A DNA stretch of 64,000 nt from Idiomarinaceae bacterium HL-53 (GCA_001458075.1 LN899469.1:2557501-2621500); one strand, 5' to 3'. Counted from the first letter of the stretch, positions 46,504 to 54,796 are shown. The notes: generated by a model from the letters alone, not told the origin. A program made the numbers and translations.

Positions 46504-48438
46504 CTATATTTCTAACAAAGCCTCAAGCGACGCACGCGTGAGTTGATGATACCCGGGGCACGCCTGTTCATAGATGGCCAGCGCACGTTCACGCCCTGTC
46601 TCCGACTCCAGTAACGCCTTGTATACCGGCGTTAAATAGAGCAGTCGCCCCATACTAGTCAGCATTTCCTCAACCCGAGGTTGTGCCGGTTCATAATCAT
46701 TACGTATTGCGATCGGAAGCCAAGTGGCCAGCACTTCATTGTTCTGGGTTGCTGTGAGATTAAATTCCTCATCAAGGCGCACTAGCTGCTCTTCCGTCAG
46801 AGTTTCAGGGAGTGTACGCAAGAAATAAATACGCTCATGAATACTCCAAAGGCTTACATCGACCAGATCTGCAATCGACTCACCCGCAAGCCACACCGTT
46901 TGAATTTCATCGACCCGATGAAAGGTTTGCACACTCGGAATCTCGGCCGACTCTGGTAACCCTTCCGCATACAGCCACTCATCGACCTCTGCCCGCTCTA
47001 CAATACCCGGATAACGATCGAGTAGCTCAGCTTGCAAATAGGCGTCAAACTCTGCGGTAGTCACACTCTGGAAACTAAAATGTTCGAAATAACCGCGCAC
47101 AAAGGTATCAAAACGCTCACGGCCAAACCTCTCCTCGAGGAAGAACAAAAACTGTTGTCCCTTAATATAAGGTACGCGAGTAAAGACAGTGTCAGGGTCA
47201 CGCTGCTCAAGTTCAATATGCAGAATTTGTTCACGCGTACTTAAATCATCTATCGAGTTATGTAACGCCTGGCCATCGAGCATGCGTTCCATTTTTGCGC
47301 GCTTTTCACCATAAACCGCTTCCATAATGCGGTTTTCAACATAGGAGGTAAATCCTTCATTGAGCCATAAATCACGCCAAGTCGCGTTCGTCACTAAATT
47401 ACCTGACCAACTGTGCGCCAGCTCGTGCGCAATCAGCGCCACAAGGCTTTGATCACCCGCAATAACTGTGGGCGTGATAAACGCAAGTTGAGGGTTTTCC
47501 ATACCACCGATAGGAAAGCTGGGTGGTAACACGATTTGGTCATAACGATCCCAAGCAAACGGGCCAAACATCTCCTCAGTCACTTCCATCATATTTGTGG
47601 TGTAACCGAATTCTGCAACGGCAGCATCGAGCAATTCAGGTTCGGCGTATATCGCCATACGGTCGTTCAACGCCTGAAACTCAAGATTCCCGACCGCTAT
47701 CGCCATTAAATAAGAGGGTATCGGTTGGCGAGATACAAACTCATATTGTCCGTCTTTCACAGGGTTTGGCGTGTTAAGCGCGCCCATAAGGCCGAGCAAT
47801 TCGGGGGGAGTCGTTAATTCCGCTGAGAAGGTGAGGCGAACCGCTGGGGTATCCTGAATTGGAATCCAAGTTCTTGCATAATGCGGTTGCGATTGGCTGT
47901 ATAGGAACGGATGCTCTTTCCCTGCGGTTTTTTCAGGCGCAACCCAATCTAAGCCAGTTGCTTCCGGCGACGTCGCGTAATATACACGTATCTTCGTGGT
48001 TCCTTTCGGCAGCGCAATATAGATAGGCGTGCCCAAAATAGGATCAGCGTTCCCTAACACAAAGCTAGTGGCCACCCATTCTTCTGCAATCAGGGCCTCG
48101 GCTCTCGAAACGTTGAGTAAATGAGAATCGAGCACAATGCTCTCTACATTTTCTTGCATGTACTCTAAGGTGTATTCCGCATAACCCGTGAGCTGTTGCG
48201 CGGCAAAGTTCACATCGAGTTTTAAATGCAGATGCGGGGCACGAACCTCATTCGTATTCGCAAAGCTATGCAAATCGTCAGTAGGCGTTGGCACACGATA
48301 ATGTTCGGTTGCCTCAAACGTGGTTGCCTCCGGCTCCATGTCTGGTGCCACAACCTCATTTGACTCAGAACATGCAAGCAAAAAAGTGGCTCCAAAGAGC
48401 GAGCCGATTAAACGAATGCGCGTTGTTATTTTCATCAT
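46504..48438 (-). CDS. M1-family aminopeptidase, lipoprotein
   Basis: A 644-residue peptidase with a lipobox (FLLACSES). The M1 active site is complete: GGMENPQ exopeptidase motif, HELAHSW and a Glu 18 residues later in LWLNEGFTSY. The C-terminal armadillo-like part is shorter than in PepN, closer to leukotriene A4 hydrolase relatives. It removes N-terminal residues from peptides, probably in the periplasm. It follows prfC by 42 bases on the same strand. Confidence 0.9.
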   Translation of the reverse strand: MMKITTRIRLIGSLFGATFLLACSESNEVVAPDMEPEATTFEATEHYRVPTPTDDLHSFANTNEVRAPHLHLKLDVNFAAQQLTGYAEYTLEYMQENVESIVLDSHLLNVSRAEALIAEEWVATSFVLGNADPILGTPIYIALPKGTTKIRVYYATSPEATGLDWVAPEKTAGKEHPFLYSQSQPHYARTWIPIQDTPAVRLTFSAELTTPPELLGLMGALNTPNPVKDGQYEFVSRQPIPSYLMAIAVGNLEFQALNDRMAIYAEPELLDAAVAEFGYTTNMMEVTEEMFGPFAWDRYDQIVLPPSFPIGGMENPQLAFITPTVIAGDQSLVALIAHELAHSWSGNLVTNATWRDLWLNEGFTSYVENRIMEAVYGEKRAKMERMLDGQALHNSIDDLSTREQILHIELEQRDPDTVFTRVPYIKGQQFLFFLEERFGRERFDTFVRGYFEHFSFQSVTTAEFDAYLQAELLDRYPGIVERAEVDEWLYAEGLPESAEIPSVQTFHRVDEIQTVWLAGESIADLVDVSLWSIHERIYFLRTLPETLTEEQLVRLDEEFNLTATQNNEVLATWLPIAIRNDYEPAQPRVEEMLTSMGRLLYLTPVYKALLESETGRERALAIYEQACPGYHQLTRASLEALLEI

Positions 48439-48480
48439 AGCTTCGTTTCCTGTCCCTTTATTTTTATACGAAACGCGCGC

Positions 48481-50070
48481 TTACACTTCACGCGTTCTAT
48501 GGAACTCTACGTCTGGGTAGCGTTCTTGTGTTAACGATAAATTAGCCATGGTAGGCGCAATGTAAGTGAGGTTTTCACCGCCGTCCCATGCAAGGTTGGC
48601 TTCAGCCTTACGTTTGAATTCATCAAACTTTTTACCATCTTTTGAGCTCACCCAACGTGCAGTCGCAACTTGAATATTCTCGTAAATGGCCTCAACACCG
48701 TATTCAGACTTTAATCGGTGTACCACAACGTCAAACTGTAGCACGCCCACAGCACCGACAATCAGATCATTAGAAATCAATGGCCTAAATACTTGCACTG
48801 CACCCTCTTCTGAGAGTTGAACCAAGCCTTTCAACAATTGTTTCTGTTTGAGAGGATCTTTTAAACGAATCCGGCGGAAAAGCTCTGGCGCAAAGTTTGG
48901 AATACCCGAGAATTTGAAATCCTCGCCCCAAGTGAAGGTATCGCCAATCTGAATGGTGCCGTGGTTGTGTAAACCGATAATATCCCCTGGAAATGCAGTT
49001 TCGACCGCTTCACGGTCGCCGGCTACAAAGGTCAACGCATCGGCGATACGCACTTCTTTACCCGTGCGTACATGCTTCATTTTCATGCCTTTTTCATAGA
49101 CCCCCGACACAATCCGCAAAAACGCCACGCGATCACGGTGCTTCGGGTCCATGTTGGCCTGAATTTTAAACACAAAGCCAGAAAATTTAGACTCTTCGGC
49201 GGCGACAGTATTCCCTTGCTCAGTTCCCCGTGGCTGCGGTCTGGGCGCCCACTCAACCAACCCATCAAGCATATGATCCACGCCAAAATTACCAAGCGCC
49301 GTCCCAAAGTAAACTGGGGTCAGATCACCTTCGAGGAACATCTCTAAATCAAACTCGTGCGAAGCGCCCTTCACCAAGTCAATTTCATCGCGCAATTCAT
49401 CGGCATAACTACCAATACGCTTATCGAGCTCAGGATTATCGATACCTTGAATAATGTCTAAATCTTGAATACGGTGACCTTGGCCACTCTTATATAAAAT
49501 CGTTTCGTCACGGAGTAAGTGATACACGCCCTTGAAGTTCTTGCCTTGTCCAATTGGCCAAGTAATGGGCGCGCAAAGTATATTCAACACACTTTCAACT
49601 TCATCCAGCAATTCCAAGGGATCCCGAATGTCGCGATCTAATTTATTCATGAAAGTGATAATGGGTGTGTCACGCAGCCGCGTCACTTCCATTAGCTTAA
49701 TAGTTCGCTCCTCAACCCCTTTGGCAGAGTCAATGACCATCAAACAGGAGTCTACCGCCGTCAATGTGCGGTAAGTGTCTTCCGAGAAATCTTCGTGGCC
49801 CGGCGTATCAAGTAGATTCACTAACGAGTCGTGATATGGAAATTGCATCACCGAGGTGGTCACCGAGATACCCCGCTCTTTCTCCATTTCCATCCAGTCA
49901 GACTTTGCATGCTGTCCCGACTTCTTGCCCTTCACCGTACCTGCTTTCTGAATTTTCTGACCGTGCAGAAGTACTTTTTCAGTAATGGTGGTTTTACCCG
50001 CGTCTGGGTGCGAGATGATAGCAAAGGTCCTTCGCTTATTGATTTCATTGAGAAAATCTTGGTTTGCCAT
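48481..50070 (-). CDS. prfC: Peptide chain release factor 3
   Basis: A 529-residue GTPase. The G1 motif is in [20 protein letters not shown], then [30 protein letters not shown] and [10 protein letters not shown]3 recycles RF1 and RF2. The gene is full length and intact, but its 5' end lies at the boundary with the integrated element. In SXT/R391 insertions the element supplies a new start and promoter for prfC; the first residues [12 protein letters not shown] differ from E. coli MTLSPYLQEVAK, in line with this. Confidence 0.96.
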   Translation of the reverse strand: MANQDFLNEINKRRTFAIISHPDAGKTTITEKVLLHGQKIQKAGTVKGKKSGQHAKSDWMEMEKERGISVTTSVMQFPYHDSLVNLLDTPGHEDFSEDTYRTLTAVDSCLMVIDSAKGVEERTIKLMEVTRLRDTPIITFMNKLDRDIRDPLELLDEVESVLNILCAPITWPIGQGKNFKGVYHLLRDETILYKSGQGHRIQDLDIIQGIDNPELDKRIGSYADELRDEIDLVKGASHEFDLEMFLEGDLTPVYFGTALGNFGVDHMLDGLVEWAPRPQPRGTEQGNTVAAEESKFSGFVFKIQANMDPKHRDRVAFLRIVSGVYEKGMKMKHVRTGKEVRIADALTFVAGDREAVETAFPGDIIGLHNHGTIQIGDTFTWGEDFKFSGIPNFAPELFRRIRLKDPLKQKQLLKGLVQLSEEGAVQVFRPLISNDLIVGAVGVLQFDVVVHRLKSEYGVEAIYENIQVATARWVSSKDGKKFDEFKRKAEANLAWDGGENLTYIAPTMANLSLTQERYPDVEFHRTREV

Positions 50071-50326
50071 GTATAAATTCTTTTAGTTTGTACACGGATT
50101 TGTACACACTTTTGGAAGTACTCTCTTTTCAGTTCTTCGCTTGTCAAATCCGTCGTGTTAATCGTAATTGGCCGCTATTTTCGCTGATCTTGACTTTATA
50201 AACAATCAATGGTTATCTAATCGGTTACCATTTACTCTCAGCGTGCGCCAATGCTCAGTTGTAGCTGTTTGCAATCGTTGCTTCTTCAGCTCATGAACAA
50301 CTGTGGCTAAACCACAAATTCCTTCG
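50071..50326. other. Element end region upstream of prfC
   Basis: About 256 bases between prfC and setR, with no gene. It should carry the new prfC promoter and perhaps integrase or recombination-factor sites. Two direct copies of TTTGTACAC lie at 50,087-50,095 and 50,099-50,107, each with a TGTACA palindrome. A TTGACA at about 50,143-50,148 (minus) has no good -10 at the usual spacing. Confidence 0.45.
50087..50107. repeat. Paired TTTGTACAC direct repeats near attR
   Basis: Two 9-bp identical copies start 12 bases apart, so they face the same way on almost one turn of helix. They lie 17-37 bases upstream of the prfC start. Candidate protein site, for example an arm-type integrase site or a regulator of prfC. 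Confidence 0.4.
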
Positions 50327-50974
50327 CTACCAGAAATCGATGATAGCTTGTCGTACTACACCGATGATGGTGCAGTTGCCGTTGATCGGTATTGCAGGGT
50401 ATTGCGGGTTCAAAGGTTTTAGGTACTTCTGTTCACCATCAATAACCAACTGCTTAAAGGTCGCTTCTTTCGAATCATCCAAACGCGCAACAACCAATGA
50501 ACCTGATGAGTAAGGTAACTCAGGATCAACAACGATCACTGCTCCCTCAGGTATGGATTTTTTTCCGCTTGGATTTTCCATACTGTCGCCTTTTACGCGA
50601 AGTGCGAAACAACCCTCATGTGCTTTCCCAGTGACGTCACGCCACTCCTCAGCATCTTCATGGGCAAATCCCTCCGCTATTTCAGTCCAATCACCGGCCT
50701 GAACCCAGTTAATGAGAGGAATTCTTCCCTTAATATCAGGCCCGACTTCTACATTACCGACCCCCAAGCCAATCTCGCCATCACCTGTGGCGAGCCAATG
50801 AGCATTCACGCGAAGCGCCTCCGCGATCTGCATGGTGTAACGAGACCTAGCCGATTTACCAGAGCAAATCTGGCTGATCGACTGCTGTTTAATACCAATG
50901 CGACGAGCCAACTCAGACTGAGTCACCCCAGTAAGCTGCAAGGCATGGTTTAGTCGTTCGGATAAAGTTTTCAT
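50327..50974 (-). CDS. setR: CI/LexA-like repressor SetR
   Basis: A 215-residue repressor. An N-terminal helix-turn-helix (TQSELARRIGIKQQSISQI, residues 18-36) is joined to an S24 self-cleaving domain. The probable cleavage site is Ala93-Gly94 (NWVQAGDW), nucleophile Ser131 (VKGDSMENP) and Lys174 (EATFKQL). In SXT/R391 elements SetR shuts off transfer and is cleaved with RecA help after DNA damage. Divergent to croS, with four operators between them. Its -10 box lies so near the ATG that the mRNA would be almost leaderless. Confidence 0.9.
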   Translation of the reverse strand: MKTLSERLNHALQLTGVTQSELARRIGIKQQSISQICSGKSARSRYTMQIAEALRVNAHWLATGDGEIGLGVGNVEVGPDIKGRIPLINWVQAGDWTEIAEGFAHEDAEEWRDVTGKAHEGCFALRVKGDSMENPSGKKSIPEGAVIVVDPELPYSSGSLVVARLDDSKEATFKQLVIDGEQKYLKPLNPQYPAIPINGNCTIIGVVRQAIIDFW

Positions 50975-50982
50975 AAGCCCGT

Positions 50983-51011
50983 ATTCTACAAATAAAACTG
51001 TAGCCTTTCAA
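50983..51011 (-). promoter_or_regulatory. setR promoter
   Basis: Minus strand TTGAAA (51,006-51,011), 17-base spacer, TAGAAT (50,983-50,988), each one or two bases from consensus. Only eight bases separate the -10 from the ATG at 50,974, so the transcript would have a leader of zero to three bases, as for lambda cI from PRM. Operator 1 fills the spacer. Confidence 0.75.
50988..51001. promoter_or_regulatory. SetR/CroS operator 1
   Basis: ACA-AATAAAAC-TGT. First of four sites with the form ACA-N8-TGT in the setR-croS gap. It lies inside the spacer of the setR promoter, so a bound protein would block setR. Confidence 0.75.
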
Positions 51012-51024
51012 CAATTTTAACTGT
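51011..51024. promoter_or_regulatory. SetR/CroS operator 2
   Basis: ACA-ATTTTAAC-TGT, the second site, 23 bases from the first. It touches the -35 boxes of both divergent promoters. Confidence 0.75.
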
Positions 51025-51053
51025 TGACTTATCTACAGTTTAAACTGTAACAT
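51024..51053 (+). promoter_or_regulatory. croS promoter
   Basis: TTGACT (51,024-51,029), 18-base spacer, TAACAT (51,048-51,053), directed at croS at 51,092. Operator 3 lies in the spacer and operator 2 abuts the -35, so repressor binding would close it. Confidence 0.6.
51035..51048. promoter_or_regulatory. SetR/CroS operator 3
   Basis: ACA-GTTTAAAC-TGT, a perfect 14-bp palindrome and the best-formed of the four sites. It lies within the croS promoter spacer. Confidence 0.78.
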
Positions 51054-51064
51054 TCAATCTTGTA

Positions 51065-51078
51065 ACAGTTTTTATTGT
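51065..51078. promoter_or_regulatory. SetR/CroS operator 4
   Basis: ACA-GTTTTTAT-TGT, the fourth site, 30 bases after the third and just upstream of the croS ribosome site (AGGAGA at 51,082-51,087). Slightly less symmetric than the others. Confidence 0.65.
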
Positions 51079-51091
51079 AACAGGAGACGGT

Positions 51092-51343
51092 ATGGAAGTG
51101 TTCAACACGACACAAAAACATCTCCGCCGTGCCATTGACTTGGTCGGCGGGCAATCAGCATTAGCACGAGCCATCAACTCAAAGCAGCAAAACGTCTGGT
51201 TTTGGTTGAATAAATCAGGGCGTGTTCCCGCTGAATTCGTTTTACCCATCGAACAAGCTACGCAAGGACAGGTAACCCGATCCCAGTTAAGACCTGACAT
51301 CTATCCCGAATGCCCAAGCGAGCTGAAAGCCAGTAACCAGTAG
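51092..51343 (+). CDS. croS: Cro/YdaS-like DNA-binding protein CroS
   Basis: An 83-residue helix-turn-helix protein: LRRAIDLVGGQSALARAINS is followed by KQQNVWFWLNKSGRVPAEFVLPIEQAT, the YdaS/Cro pattern. In SXT, CroS antagonises SetR and is needed to turn on transfer after damage. AGGAGA five bases before the ATG supports the start. It faces setR across the four-operator region, as cro faces cI in lambda. Confidence 0.85.
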   Translation: MEVFNTTQKHLRRAIDLVGGQSALARAINSKQQNVWFWLNKSGRVPAEFVLPIEQATQGQVTRSQLRPDIYPECPSELKASNQ

Positions 51344-51398
51344 GATTAAGGGCAAGTAATGGTCAGCATTTTACGTAAACACAGAAGCGAGAACCTCC

Positions 51399-52268
51399 AT
51401 GCGTGATTATGGCAAGGTCTATACCCGCTTTTGGCTAAAGCAAAATGTTTTGTCCTGGAGTGACTCTGCGAAGTTGCTAGGACTGTATTTGCTTACATGC
51501 CCACACTGTAATTTGCTTGGCTGCTTTCGATTGCCGATTGGTTACGTTGCTTCTGACTTGAACTGGGATGAGCAACAAGTTGCTAAGGCTTTAAGTGAGT
51601 TAGAACAAGATAAGTTCCTGATTCGTTGCGAGGAATCCGGTTGGACTTTGATTCGGAGCTTTCTGAAGCACAATCCAATCGAAAACCCAAACCAAGGTAA
51701 GGCAGCCTTTCGGTTACTTAAAGATGTACCTGCCGACTTCGTTGGTATGGCATCGCTTTTGAAATCTCTTGCCGCTTTCCAAGCTCGGCTTCCAGAAGAA
51801 TTTTCATCATTGTTTATGCCTGATGGCAACCCGGTAAGGGACTCTCAACGGTCGGATGACTCTGAGAGAAGCAATAAACCAACAGTTAAAACTGTTGACC
51901 ACATACAGTTTGAAGACTTCTGGGATGTACAAATACGCAAAGAAAAAAAAGCGAAAGCCAAAGAAGAATGGCTACGCATGGGCCTCAATGAAGACCATGA
52001 ACTCGCCTTGGAAGTGCTAACACGCTGGAAAGAGCAACGAGACAACCGATTACAGTATCAAGATCGGACTAAGACCCCTATGCCACATAACTGGCTTTTA
52101 AACCGGCAATGGGAAGACGAGTACGTTCGCATTGATGAAGTACAGCAATCATCGACGAGCCTAAAGGGCAGCAATCACCAATTGAATATTGAAGAAAGCA
52201 ATCGTCGCATCGCTGAAAGCTGGGCCGGACCAGGTATTCGGGAGGTTCGTTCAAGTGCAGGAGGTTGA
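51399..52268 (+). CDS. DnaT/phage O-like replication protein
   Basis: A 289-residue protein with an N-terminal winged-helix region like phage replication initiators (KVYTRFWLKQNVLSWSDSAK, SDLNWDEQQVAKALSELEQ). A polar linker (about residues 145-170) precedes a C-terminal segment with FWDVQIRKEKKAKAKEEW and TPMPHNWLLNRQWEDEY, seen in DnaT or O-type proteins that recruit primosomes. It follows croS, the place of O in lambdoid phages. Function is inferred from fold-like motifs and position. An operator-like palindrome sits inside its linker coding region. Confidence 0.62.
   Translation: MRDYGKVYTRFWLKQNVLSWSDSAKLLGLYLLTCPHCNLLGCFRLPIGYVASDLNWDEQQVAKALSELEQDKFLIRCEESGWTLIRSFLKHNPIENPNQGKAAFRLLKDVPADFVGMASLLKSLAAFQARLPEEFSSLFMPDGNPVRDSQRSDDSERSNKPTVKTVDHIQFEDFWDVQIRKEKKAKAKEEWLRMGLNEDHELALEVLTRWKEQRDNRLQYQDRTKTPMPHNWLLNRQWEDEYVRIDEVQQSSTSLKGSNHQLNIEESNRRIAESWAGPGIREVRSSAGG
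51882..51895. promoter_or_regulatory. Operator-like palindrome inside the replication gene
   Basis: ACA-GTTAAAAC-TGT, the same ACA-N8-TGT form as the four setR/croS operators, with flanks extending the symmetry to CAACAGTT and AACTGTTG. It lies in the linker coding region of the O-like gene, followed about 50 bases on by an A-rich tract. It may be a fifth repressor site, or part of a replication origin. Confidence 0.5.
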
Positions 52269-52917
52269 TAAACGCGAGTTTGCTGAAGTTTGGGGAGCAG
52301 CTTGGGCCATGTATGGCAAAAGCGTATCACCGCAATTGCTATCCATCGCATTTGAAGCCCTTCGTGCTTATAGCATTGAAGAAGTGCGAATCGGTCTGAC
52401 TCGGCATATTCAATCACCGGATACTGGGCAATTTTTTCCAAAGCCCGCTGACGTCATCAAGCATATCGATGGCAACTCGGGTTCAAGAGCCATGATTGCT
52501 TGGAACAAAGTTGACAAGGCTGTTCGTCAGGTTGGCGCTTGGACATCCGTGATGTTTGACGATGCACTTATCCACCGCGTGATTTCAGACATGGGGGGAT
52601 GGGTTGAACTCTGCAAAGTTGATGACAGGGAATACCCCTTTAAGCAAAAAGAGTTTTTAACACGCTACCAGGCTTACTTGCTGCGCGACGAAGTGGGTGA
52701 ATACCCAAGGCTATTACAGGGTATTGCAGACCATCAGAACCAGCAAAAAGGATTTGATATGCAAGCGCCGGTTGCCGTGGGCGACTGGTCAAAAGCAGCA
52801 CAAGTTTATACAAGAGGCATCGCTGACTTTAGCGCAGTGCCTTTAAAAAGAATAAGCCCGAAAGCCATTCAGGCGCTTCTCGGAAATCAATTAGAGGACA
52901 AAAATGAAAACGATTAA
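52255..52917 (+). CDS. Phage P-like replication accessory protein (DUF6475-like)
   Basis: A 220-residue protein. Its N-terminal half shows FAEVWGAAWAMYGKSVSPQL and FFPKPADVIKHIDG, a pattern of phage-type helicase-loading proteins and of DUF6475. GTG at 52,255 has GGGAGG ten bases upstream and overlaps the preceding gene by 14 bases; an ATG at 52,189 in the same frame would overlap by 80 and is less likely. With the O-like gene before it, this is a lambda-like O-P pair. Role inferred. Confidence 0.6.
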   Translation: MQEVDKREFAEVWGAAWAMYGKSVSPQLLSIAFEALRAYSIEEVRIGLTRHIQSPDTGQFFPKPADVIKHIDGNSGSRAMIAWNKVDKAVRQVGAWTSVMFDDALIHRVISDMGGWVELCKVDDREYPFKQKEFLTRYQAYLLRDEVGEYPRLLQGIADHQNQQKGFDMQAPVAVGDWSKAAQVYTRGIADFSAVPLKRISPKAIQALLGNQLEDKNEND

Positions 52918-53452
52918 AGCAAAAACCATTGCCCTAGTGATAGCCATGTCTGCAAGCACTTCAATCTATGCGTTTCCGGGCTATCAGTGGGAAAAAGCAG
53001 CACAAAGCGTTGGTATCGATCCAGTCATGCTCTACGCCGTTGCCTTGGCTGAGTCGGCCTCACATCGTGGTCTCAACATGACCAGTCCATGGCCATACGC
53101 AATTCGCAATGGTTCAAATGCAACCTACGCCAAATCTAAGACAGAAGCAGAGCAACTGTTAAACCAGGCACTACAAGAGACTGAAAAATATCAGCTCGAT
53201 ATTGGCCTTATGCAAATCAATTTGCATTGGCATGGGCATCGGGTGAGCTCAGCAGCGGAACTGCTAGACCCCATCACCAACCTTACGGTCGGCTCAAGTA
53301 TTCTGGCCGAAGCAATCAAGTCTTCACCAAATGATTTTGAGCTTGGCATAGGCCGCTATCACAGTTGGAACGAAGAGCGTGCACGCTGGTATGGGCAAAG
53401 AGTGCTTTCTATTTATCGCAATATTTTACATGAACTGGAGGTCCGTCAATGA
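52904..53452 (+). CDS. Lytic transglycosylase (SLT)
   Basis: A 182-residue secreted protein (signal peptide to SIYAFPGY) with an SLT fold: catalytic Glu50 in YAVALAESASH, then LDIGLMQINLHWHG and a GIGRYHSWNEERARWYGQ tail. Such enzymes cut peptidoglycan to let a conjugation apparatus span the wall. It overlaps the P-like gene by 14 bases and setD by four, so the forward genes form one operon. Confidence 0.85.
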   Translation: MKTIKAKTIALVIAMSASTSIYAFPGYQWEKAAQSVGIDPVMLYAVALAESASHRGLNMTSPWPYAIRNGSNATYAKSKTEAEQLLNQALQETEKYQLDIGLMQINLHWHGHRVSSAAELLDPITNLTVGSSILAEAIKSSPNDFELGIGRYHSWNEERARWYGQRVLSIYRNILHELEVRQ

Positions 53453-53748
53453 CAACCAATCAACAAGACTTCTATCAATTAAATTTGGCGTACCTACACG
53501 CAGCGCGAGAATTAGCGCGAATTGATCCGCAAGAGGCGGTCTTGCGCTTTGGACTTACACGCGACGTGGTTGATGCACTGATTAATGCTGGTGTTGACGA
53601 CCTGCAACGAGTGGCGACCTCATCATTCATGCTGTTTCAACCAAGGGGTAACCAAAGCCAACTGATTGAGATGGTGAAGAGCAAAGGCACAGGTATCCCA
53701 AGAATCGCTTATTTATTATCAACCCTAAACAACAAGGGGGATGCATGA
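53449..53748 (+). CDS. setD: FlhD-like activator SetD
   Basis: A 99-residue protein resembling flagellar regulator FlhD: FYQLNLAYLHAARELARIDPQEA, FGLTRDVVDALINAG. In SXT/R391, SetC and SetD form an FlhC/FlhD-like complex that activates int and transfer genes. It overlaps the transglycosylase and setC by four bases each, typical of translational coupling. Confidence 0.85.
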   Translation: MTTNQQDFYQLNLAYLHAARELARIDPQEAVLRFGLTRDVVDALINAGVDDLQRVATSSFMLFQPRGNQSQLIEMVKSKGTGIPRIAYLLSTLNNKGDA

Positions 53749-54278
53749 TTGATAACCTGTCCAAAAGTGAGCTGTTTACCCGAGCCTCGCTGCTTATTAA
53801 GTACGGATTTCGAACGACCATTATCGCGCTCGATACTGGTTTGCCAATCCACATTATCAGAAGGCTTCACAAAGAAGTGACGGGCAAGTCACCTTGTCCT
53901 GGTCAATTGCCAGAATCTGATGCCATCGTTAAAAGCAGAAGAGCCCTAGTTGAAGGCTCCCTGCTGATGGCGCTTTATGTCAATATTGGTGGTGATAATG
54001 TCTACAAGCAATTAAATATTGATGCTTTGATGAAAGCTTACGATGCGTACTTGGTTGCAAGGGAAGAAGCAGATCTTCCAGCTGAGATCCCCTGGAAAAA
54101 ACTAACCATCAATGAAGGTTGGGTTTTAGCTCGTGATTTAAGATCACAGCTTGCATCCTTACACCGGTGTCGATGCGGTAGTCTGTATTTGACGGTATCT
54201 CAACAGCGCATTCAGCTTAAATGTCCTGTGTGCGAGATTATGGCCGAGCAAACCACTAGAGCACTTTTTGAGAACTAA
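53745..54278 (+). CDS. setC: FlhC-like activator SetC
   Basis: A 177-residue FlhC-like protein. The N-terminal helices (LFTRASLLIKYGFRTTIIAL) precede a zinc site with Cys142, Cys144, Cys160 and Cys163 (RCRCGSLY and LKCPVCE). It pairs with SetD as master activator of SXT/R391 transfer. The setD-setC order and overlap match the family. Confidence 0.87.
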   Translation: MIDNLSKSELFTRASLLIKYGFRTTIIALDTGLPIHIIRRLHKEVTGKSPCPGQLPESDAIVKSRRALVEGSLLMALYVNIGGDNVYKQLNIDALMKAYDAYLVAREEADLPAEIPWKKLTINEGWVLARDLRSQLASLHRCRCGSLYLTVSQQRIQLKCPVCEIMAEQTTRALFEN

Positions 54279-54332
54279 CATGCTGATACATGATTTGATT
54301 GTGCACCGCCTGTGCACTTGGAGAGTACTAAG

Positions 54333-54764
54333 ATGACAAGCTTACTTAAATCTTTACCAGCACGCTGCTGGGTTATTTCACTGGGGCTTTTTCTGGCGAC
54401 TTTGGCTGTGGCTCATTTTTTTCCCTCAGAAATATTAACAGCATCTGCCAAGTTAGCGGCTTTGCCATTTCTGTTCTGCACCGTCGTTTTTTTCAGCTAC
54501 TTGGGATTCAAAGCGACCTGTAACCCCATCGGCCTTATAGCCATCACCACTATGTTTTTAGCAATCGCATATTGGCAAGCGAGTTGGACAATTGTTGGTT
54601 TGGGACTCTTTTTCATAGTTATTTGTACTGGAATTAGATTCTTGAGCAGCCAAGTTAAAGATTCGGGTAGAACTTTGAGCATTGAAGAAAAATGGTATTG
54701 GTATAAGCTCCATTCGTTTTTTGATGGCTTTTATCCAAGGTATCCCAAAAAGCCAAAAAAATAG
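54333..54764 (+). CDS. eex: Probable entry-exclusion protein Eex
   Basis: A 143-residue protein with about four hydrophobic segments (VISLGLFLATLAVAHFF, LAALPFLFCTVVFFSYLGF, two more to about residue 100) and a polar, basic cytoplasmic tail. The ATG at 54,333 follows GGAGAG and gives 143 residues, the length I recall for SXT Eex, an inner-membrane protein that blocks entry of the same element. It sits beside traG, as eex does. No sequence alignment was possible, so identity rests on size, topology and position. Confidence 0.65.
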   Translation: MTSLLKSLPARCWVISLGLFLATLAVAHFFPSEILTASAKLAALPFLFCTVVFFSYLGFKATCNPIGLIAITTMFLAIAYWQASWTIVGLGLFFIVICTGIRFLSSQVKDSGRTLSIEEKWYWYKLHSFFDGFYPRYPKKPKK

Positions 54765-54786
54765 CCAGCCCACCACAAGCTGGCTA
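54755..54786 (-). terminator. Intrinsic terminator after traG
   Basis: Stem TAGCCAGC (54,762-54,769) with GCTGGCTA (54,779-54,786), nine-base loop, and seven T on the minus strand. It stops traG-side transcripts and overlaps the eex stop codon. Weaker in the forward direction. Confidence 0.82.
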
Positions 54787-54796
54787 CCTTCTATTT

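Noticed and set aside
50143-50148. TTGACA as the -35 of a prfC promoter
   Set aside because: No acceptable -10 box at 16-18 bases; kept only as a note in the intergenic entry.
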